Source: Clostridia bacterium (GTDB lineage: Bacteria; Bacillota_A; Clostridia; UMGS1810). From it: a DNA stretch of 17,438 nt. The DNA is taken from the NCBI GenBank assembly GCA_017437345.1, contig JAFSBJ010000139.1:1-17438 (forward strand), written 5' to 3'. The notes beneath the pieces were generated by a model, which was not told where the DNA came from, made no database searches, and saw only the letters and a list, made by a program, of their open reading frames with translations. Positions 14,154-17,438 of this stretch are shown here, one piece after another (position 1 is the stretch's first letter; each line of letters begins with the position of its first letter). Position numbers and translations under genes: made by a program.

Positions 14154-16802
14154 ATGAAAAATTTACTCATTATAGACGGAAACAGTATTGTTAACAGAGC
14201 TTTCTACGGAATAAAGCTTTTAACAAATAAATTCGGACTTTTTACAAATGGTATCTATGGCTTTTTGAAAATAATGTTTAAGCATATAGACGAAGTAAAC
14301 CCGAATTATATCTGTGTTGCTTTTGATTTAAAGGCGCCCACCTTCCGTCATAAGATGTATAAGGAATATAAGGCTCAGAGAAAGGGAATGCCTGAGGAAT
14401 TAAGAGTGCAGATGCCTGTTTTAAAAGAGGTTTTGCAGGCTATGAATATTGCCATTTTGGAAAAAGAGGGCTATGAAGCAGATGATATAATAGGCACAAT
14501 AAGCCGCATCTGCGATGAAGAAAAAATAAAATGTCATATCTTAACAGGCGACAAAGACGATTTGCAGCTTGCCTCAAATAATACCGATGTGCTTTTAACA
14601 GTTACCCGCATGGGCAACACCACAACCACCGTCTATGACGATAAAGCTGTTTTTGAAGCATATGGAGTTACCCCAAGTGAATTTATAGATGTTAAAGCTC
14701 TTATGGGCGATACCTCCGACAATGTTCCCGGTGTAAAGGGAATAGGCGAAAAAACAGCCTTTGGCTATATTCAGAAATTTAAATCCATTGAAAAGCTCTA
14801 TGAAAATCTCGATGATGAAATAGTTAAAAAAGCAGCTAGACAAAAGCTTGAAGACGGAAGGGAAATGGCTTTTTTAAGCAAAAAGCTATGCACAATAGAC
14901 CGATTTGTGCCTCTTGATAGTAAAATAGATAATTTTGAAAAGAAGGAATATAACCTTCCCCGCCTCACAGAGCTTTTTATAAATCTTGAATTCAATGCCT
15001 TTTTAAAGGATTTACAATTAGAGGATAAAGAGCAGGCAAATAAAGCTGCAAAAGATGTCATCTGCCTTTATTCTGAGGAAGATGTGTTATCAAAATTAAG
15101 CCATGTAAAAGATGAATTTGTATATAGAATATACAGCGTAAATAAAACCCTTGGTGCCATCGGCTTTGAAACAGATGACAAAATTTATTTTGCAAAGCAG
15201 GAGGCTATTGGACAAAGGGCAATTGAAAAGCTAAAGGGCATATTTGAAAATGAAAGCATAGTTAAAATATCCAACTATATAAAAGAAGATATGCTTCTTT
15301 TAGAAGCTATGGGCATAAAGCTTGAAAGCTCCTACTATGATATTGGAATTGCGGCTTATGTTATATCTCCGTCAAAATCCTCCTACGACACAGCATCTCT
15401 TTCCATGGATTTTCTTTCAAGAGCCATTCCCGATGAAAAAGAAACCTTTGGCTTGGGAAAAGATAAAAAAGACATTCTTTCTGCAGAAGATGGCGCCATT
15501 TCTGCCTTTGTTGCAGGAGAAATCGGCTCAATAAAAGACATAAAGGCATTTGAAGATGAAAAAATAGCATCTGATAATCAGACCATGCTTCTTGACACGA
15601 TAGAAATGCCCCTTGTTAGAGTTCTTGCCGATATGGAAATTGAAGGCTTTAAAATAGACAGGGAAAGCCTCAGGATATTCACAGAAACCATAAGCTCAAA
15701 AACAGAGGCCTATGAAAATGAAATATATAATCTGGCAGGCGAAGAATTTAATATTAATTCCACAAAGCAGCTGGGAAGCGTGCTTTTTGAAAAGCTTGGG
15801 CTGAAAATAATCAAAAAAACAAAAACAGGCTATTCAACCGATGCGGCTGTTCTTGAAAAACTAAAGGGGCATCACCCCATAATAGAAAAGATAATTGAAT
15901 ATCGCCACCTTGCTAAGCTCAAATCAACCTATGGCGACGGACTTTTAGCTGTTATAAACGAAGCCACAGGCAAAATTCACTCAAGCTTTAATCAGACAGT
16001 TACCACAACAGGCAGAATAAGCTCCACAGAGCCAAACCTTCAGAATATTCCAATGAGAAGAGAAGAAGGCAGAGAAATAAGGAAGATGTTTGTGCCTTCA
16101 TCGGATGAAAACATTCTCATAGATGCCGATTATTCCCAGATTGAGCTTCGTATCCTTGCCCATATTTCGGGGGATGAAGCAATGCAGGAGGCATTTAGCT
16201 CAGGTGAGGATATTCATGCTTCAACAGCTTCAAGGGTATTTGGTGTGGAAAAATCAGAGGTTACTCCCCTTCTTCGTTCAAGGGCAAAGGCTGTTAATTT
16301 CGGCATAGTCTATGGTATGGGGGATTATTCTCTTTCGCAGGATCTTCATATCCCCGTTAAAGAAGCAAAGGCGTATATTGAGAGCTATTTTGAAAAATAT
16401 GCCGATGTTAAAAAATATCTTGATAAAACTGTTGCCGATGCAAAGGAAAAAGGCTTCGTTACCACCCTTTTTGGCAGAAGAAGATATATCCCTGAAATAA
16501 ATGCGTCAAACTTTATGCAGCGTTCCTTTGGGGAAAGAGTTGCAATGAACACCCCCATCCAGGGACCCGCGGCAGATATAATTAAGATTGCAATGGTAAA
16601 TGTTCATAGAGAATTAAAGAAAAACGGGCTTAAAGCAAAGCTTATCCTTCAGGTACACGATGAGCTGATTATAGAATCGCCAAAATCCGAAGCGGCAAAA
16701 GCTCAGCAAATTCTTGAAAAATGTATGACAGATGCGGCAAAGCTTTCTGTTCCCCTTCTTGCAGAGGCTTCCACGGGTGAAAACTGGTATGAGGCGCACT
16801 AG
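14154..16802 (+). CDS. polA: DNA polymerase I
   Basis: PolA fills gaps after Okazaki primer removal and in excision repair. The 882-residue protein has the 5'-3' exonuclease domain (about 1-290; IDGNS 7-11, AFD 56-58, EADD 108-111, GDTSDNVPGV 185-194), a middle 3'-5' exonuclease-like domain (about 300-470) and the family A polymerase domain. Polymerase motif A is DADYSQIELR (657-666, catalytic Asp659), motif B RSRAKAVNFGIVYG (708-721, Lys712), and motif C is QVHDELI (833-839, Asp836). The DxE acid pair of the proofreading site is missing, as in many Firmicute PolA proteins. It follows the RyR gene by 27 bases with an AAGAGGT site. The coaE gene often found after polA is absent. Confidence 0.97.
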   Translation: MKNLLIIDGNSIVNRAFYGIKLLTNKFGLFTNGIYGFLKIMFKHIDEVNPNYICVAFDLKAPTFRHKMYKEYKAQRKGMPEELRVQMPVLKEVLQAMNIAILEKEGYEADDIIGTISRICDEEKIKCHILTGDKDDLQLASNNTDVLLTVTRMGNTTTTVYDDKAVFEAYGVTPSEFIDVKALMGDTSDNVPGVKGIGEKTAFGYIQKFKSIEKLYENLDDEIVKKAARQKLEDGREMAFLSKKLCTIDRFVPLDSKIDNFEKKEYNLPRLTELFINLEFNAFLKDLQLEDKEQANKAAKDVICLYSEEDVLSKLSHVKDEFVYRIYSVNKTLGAIGFETDDKIYFAKQEAIGQRAIEKLKGIFENESIVKISNYIKEDMLLLEAMGIKLESSYYDIGIAAYVISPSKSSYDTASLSMDFLSRAIPDEKETFGLGKDKKDILSAEDGAISAFVAGEIGSIKDIKAFEDEKIASDNQTMLLDTIEMPLVRVLADMEIEGFKIDRESLRIFTETISSKTEAYENEIYNLAGEEFNINSTKQLGSVLFEKLGLKIIKKTKTGYSTDAAVLEKLKGHHPIIEKIIEYRHLAKLKSTYGDGLLAVINEATGKIHSSFNQTVTTTGRISSTEPNLQNIPMRREEGREIRKMFVPSSDENILIDADYSQIELRILAHISGDEAMQEAFSSGEDIHASTASRVFGVEKSEVTPLLRSRAKAVNFGIVYGMGDYSLSQDLHIPVKEAKAYIESYFEKYADVKKYLDKTVADAKEKGFVTTLFGRRRYIPEINASNFMQRSFGERVAMNTPIQGPAADIIKIAMVNVHRELKKNGLKAKLILQVHDELIIESPKSEAAKAQQILEKCMTDAAKLSVPLLAEASTGENWYEAH

Positions 16803-16809
16803 TGAAAAC

Positions 16810-16983
16810 GATATAAATCTCTTGCGAGATTTTCTATATGTCAGAAATGACTCGATATGTGCTGTCGCACTCGATATGTCGCTATCGCGACAAGATTTAT
16901 ATCATATCGAGTTTTGAGCAAAGCGAAAAACATATCGATTTTGTGAAACAAAAATATCGAGCATACTCCAGTCTGCATATCGA
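16810..16983. repeat. Modular hairpin array with inverted TCGATAT/ATATCGA spacers
   Basis: At least six short hairpins lie in a row: 16815-16832 (AAATCTC/GAGATTT), 16840-16851 (GTCA/TGAC), 16859-16870 (GTGC/GCAC), 16878-16891 (GTCGC/GCGAC), 16911-16931 (GTTTT/AAAAC with inner GC/GC) and 16939-16953 (TTTTGT/ACAAAA). Those on the left are separated by TCTATAT (16833-16839) and TCGATAT (16852-16858, 16871-16877). Those on the right are separated by the reverse complement ATATCGA (16904-16910, 16932-16938, 16954-16960, 16977-16983). GATATAAATCT (16810-16820) pairs with AGATTTATATC (16893-16903). It begins 8 bases past the polA stop and contains no credible gene. Confidence 0.75.
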
Positions 16984-17140
16984 AAAAACCAGTGTATCTA
17001 AATCGTTTACTGATTTTCAAAACTTTACTAAAATAATTTTAGGGGGTTTCGTCAAAATTTTCCTCTGAAAAACCCTGTAAGCATTGATATGCCTGCGTTT
17101 GATGGCTATTCATTTTTTCTTAAAATGCTCCGGAAAAGAT
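16984..17140. other. Gene-free AT-rich stretch after the hairpin array
   Basis: AAAACCAGT (16985-16993) pairs with ACTGATTTT (17009-17017) with one C-A mismatch and a 15-base loop; it could serve as a weak terminator for polA. A second complementary pair is GGGTTT (17044-17049) with AAACCC (17070-17075), with no T-run after it. Nothing else in this stretch is supported. Confidence 0.35.
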
Positions 17141-17142
17141 TT

Positions 17143-17170
17143 TTTACTTTTGTTATAATTATTATATACT
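17143..17170 (+). promoter_or_regulatory. Candidate promoter of the DUF4417 gene
   Basis: TTTACT (17143-17148), a 16-base spacer and TATACT (17165-17170) lie just ahead of the ribosome binding site, matching 4/6 and 5/6. A further TATAAT at 17154-17159 lacks a -35 at proper distance. The position 27 bases before the start codon would give a very short leader. Confidence 0.4.
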
Positions 17171-17196
17171 CCAAAAGAAAGGAAGGTATAATAATT

Positions 17197-17438
17197 ATGA
17201 CAAACGAAAAGTTTTATCAAAACTATGATGTTTTTAATTCAAAGCTTGTGGAAAACTCAAGTTATTCAGGCTTTTTCGAAATGCCCGTTGCTGCCACAAG
17301 CAATTTAATTCCGCAAAAACTCATAAGGTTTTCCGATGCAATGGCGAAAACTTGTAATAGCTATGACAGTTGGATTATCTTTTATGAACACGACCAAAAA
17401 TTTGAAAGAATATGGAACAATCCGCAAAAATATCTTGA
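17197..17438 (+). CDS. DUF4417 domain protein, N-terminal part (cut by window edge)
   Basis: From the ATG at 17197 the frame stays open for 80 codons to the window end. It begins MTNEKFYQNYDVFNSKLVEN. The pattern FEMPV, then LIPQKLIRFSDAM, then a WIIFYEHDQKFERIWNNPQKYL segment matches the N-terminus of DUF4417, a family of unknown function often met in Clostridia and on mobile elements. AAAGGAAGG (17178-17186) precedes the start by 10 bases. Promoter and hairpin array separate it from polA, so it is its own unit. Length and C-terminus cannot be seen. Confidence 0.65.
   Translation, partial: MTNEKFYQNYDVFNSKLVENSSYSGFFEMPVAATSNLIPQKLIRFSDAMAKTCNSYDSWIIFYEHDQKFERIWNNPQKYL

Noticed and set aside
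16810..16983. CRISPR array
   Set aside because: The repeated unit is only 7 bases, changes orientation midway, and the intervening segments are self-complementary rather than unique 30-base spacers. No cas gene is present.
16838..17068. A 76-codon plus-strand ORF across the hairpin array
   Set aside because: Its codons are made from the repeated spacer and hairpin units, it has no ribosome binding site, and the product resembles no family.

Overview
The window is chromosomal DNA from a low-GC, monoderm Firmicute, most likely an uncultured gut-type member of Clostridia. The supporting evidence is the gene order rplO-secY-adk-map-infA-rpmJ-rpsM-rpsK-rpsD-rpoA-rplQ with rpsD inside the alpha operon, strong AGGAGG-type ribosome binding sites, a four-cysteine zinc LID in adenylate kinase, a zinc-binding S4, an S-layer-homology (SLH) protein, a DUF1292 protein and DUF4417. 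Species cannot be named from the sequence.

Layout. (1) 1-6606: end of the spc operon and the whole alpha operon, all on the plus strand and tightly packed, closed by a strong intrinsic terminator at 6576-6606. secY and map start with GTG and infA with TTG. A 137-base gap before rpsM holds a nested set of complementary segments that looks like an RNA leader. (2) 6607-7076: gene-free; it holds an imperfect palindromic, MITE-like element (6681-6826) and a perfect 20-bp inverted repeat (6895-6939) that can terminate transcription from both sides. (3) 7077-7405: a minus-strand DUF1292 gene with a near-consensus promoter. (4) 7481-16802: five plus-strand genes: a compact class B penicillin-binding protein, a YibE/F multipass membrane protein, an exported protein with three SLH repeats and a PstS-like solute-binding domain, a membrane-anchored protein with Rossmann-like folds and a C-terminal RyR-like domain, and polA. 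(5) 16803-17196: gene-free; a compact array of hairpins separated by inverted copies of TCGATAT/ATATCGA, then AT-rich sequence with a promoter. (6) 17197-end: the start of a DUF4417 gene cut by the window edge.

How it fits together. The first block makes ribosomal proteins, translocase, RNA polymerase alpha, IF-1 and the N-terminal methionine peptidase. The second plus-strand block combines cell-wall synthesis (PBP), a wall-anchored solute-binding protein and a membrane-bound putative nucleotide/ligand sensor, in front of a housekeeping polymerase. The SLH-SBP / RyR-Rossmann pair, with YibE/F beside it, is the best candidate for an undescribed system: an outside binding protein and an inside ligand-sensing protein with no ABC transporter in the window. 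This is inference from gene order and domain content.
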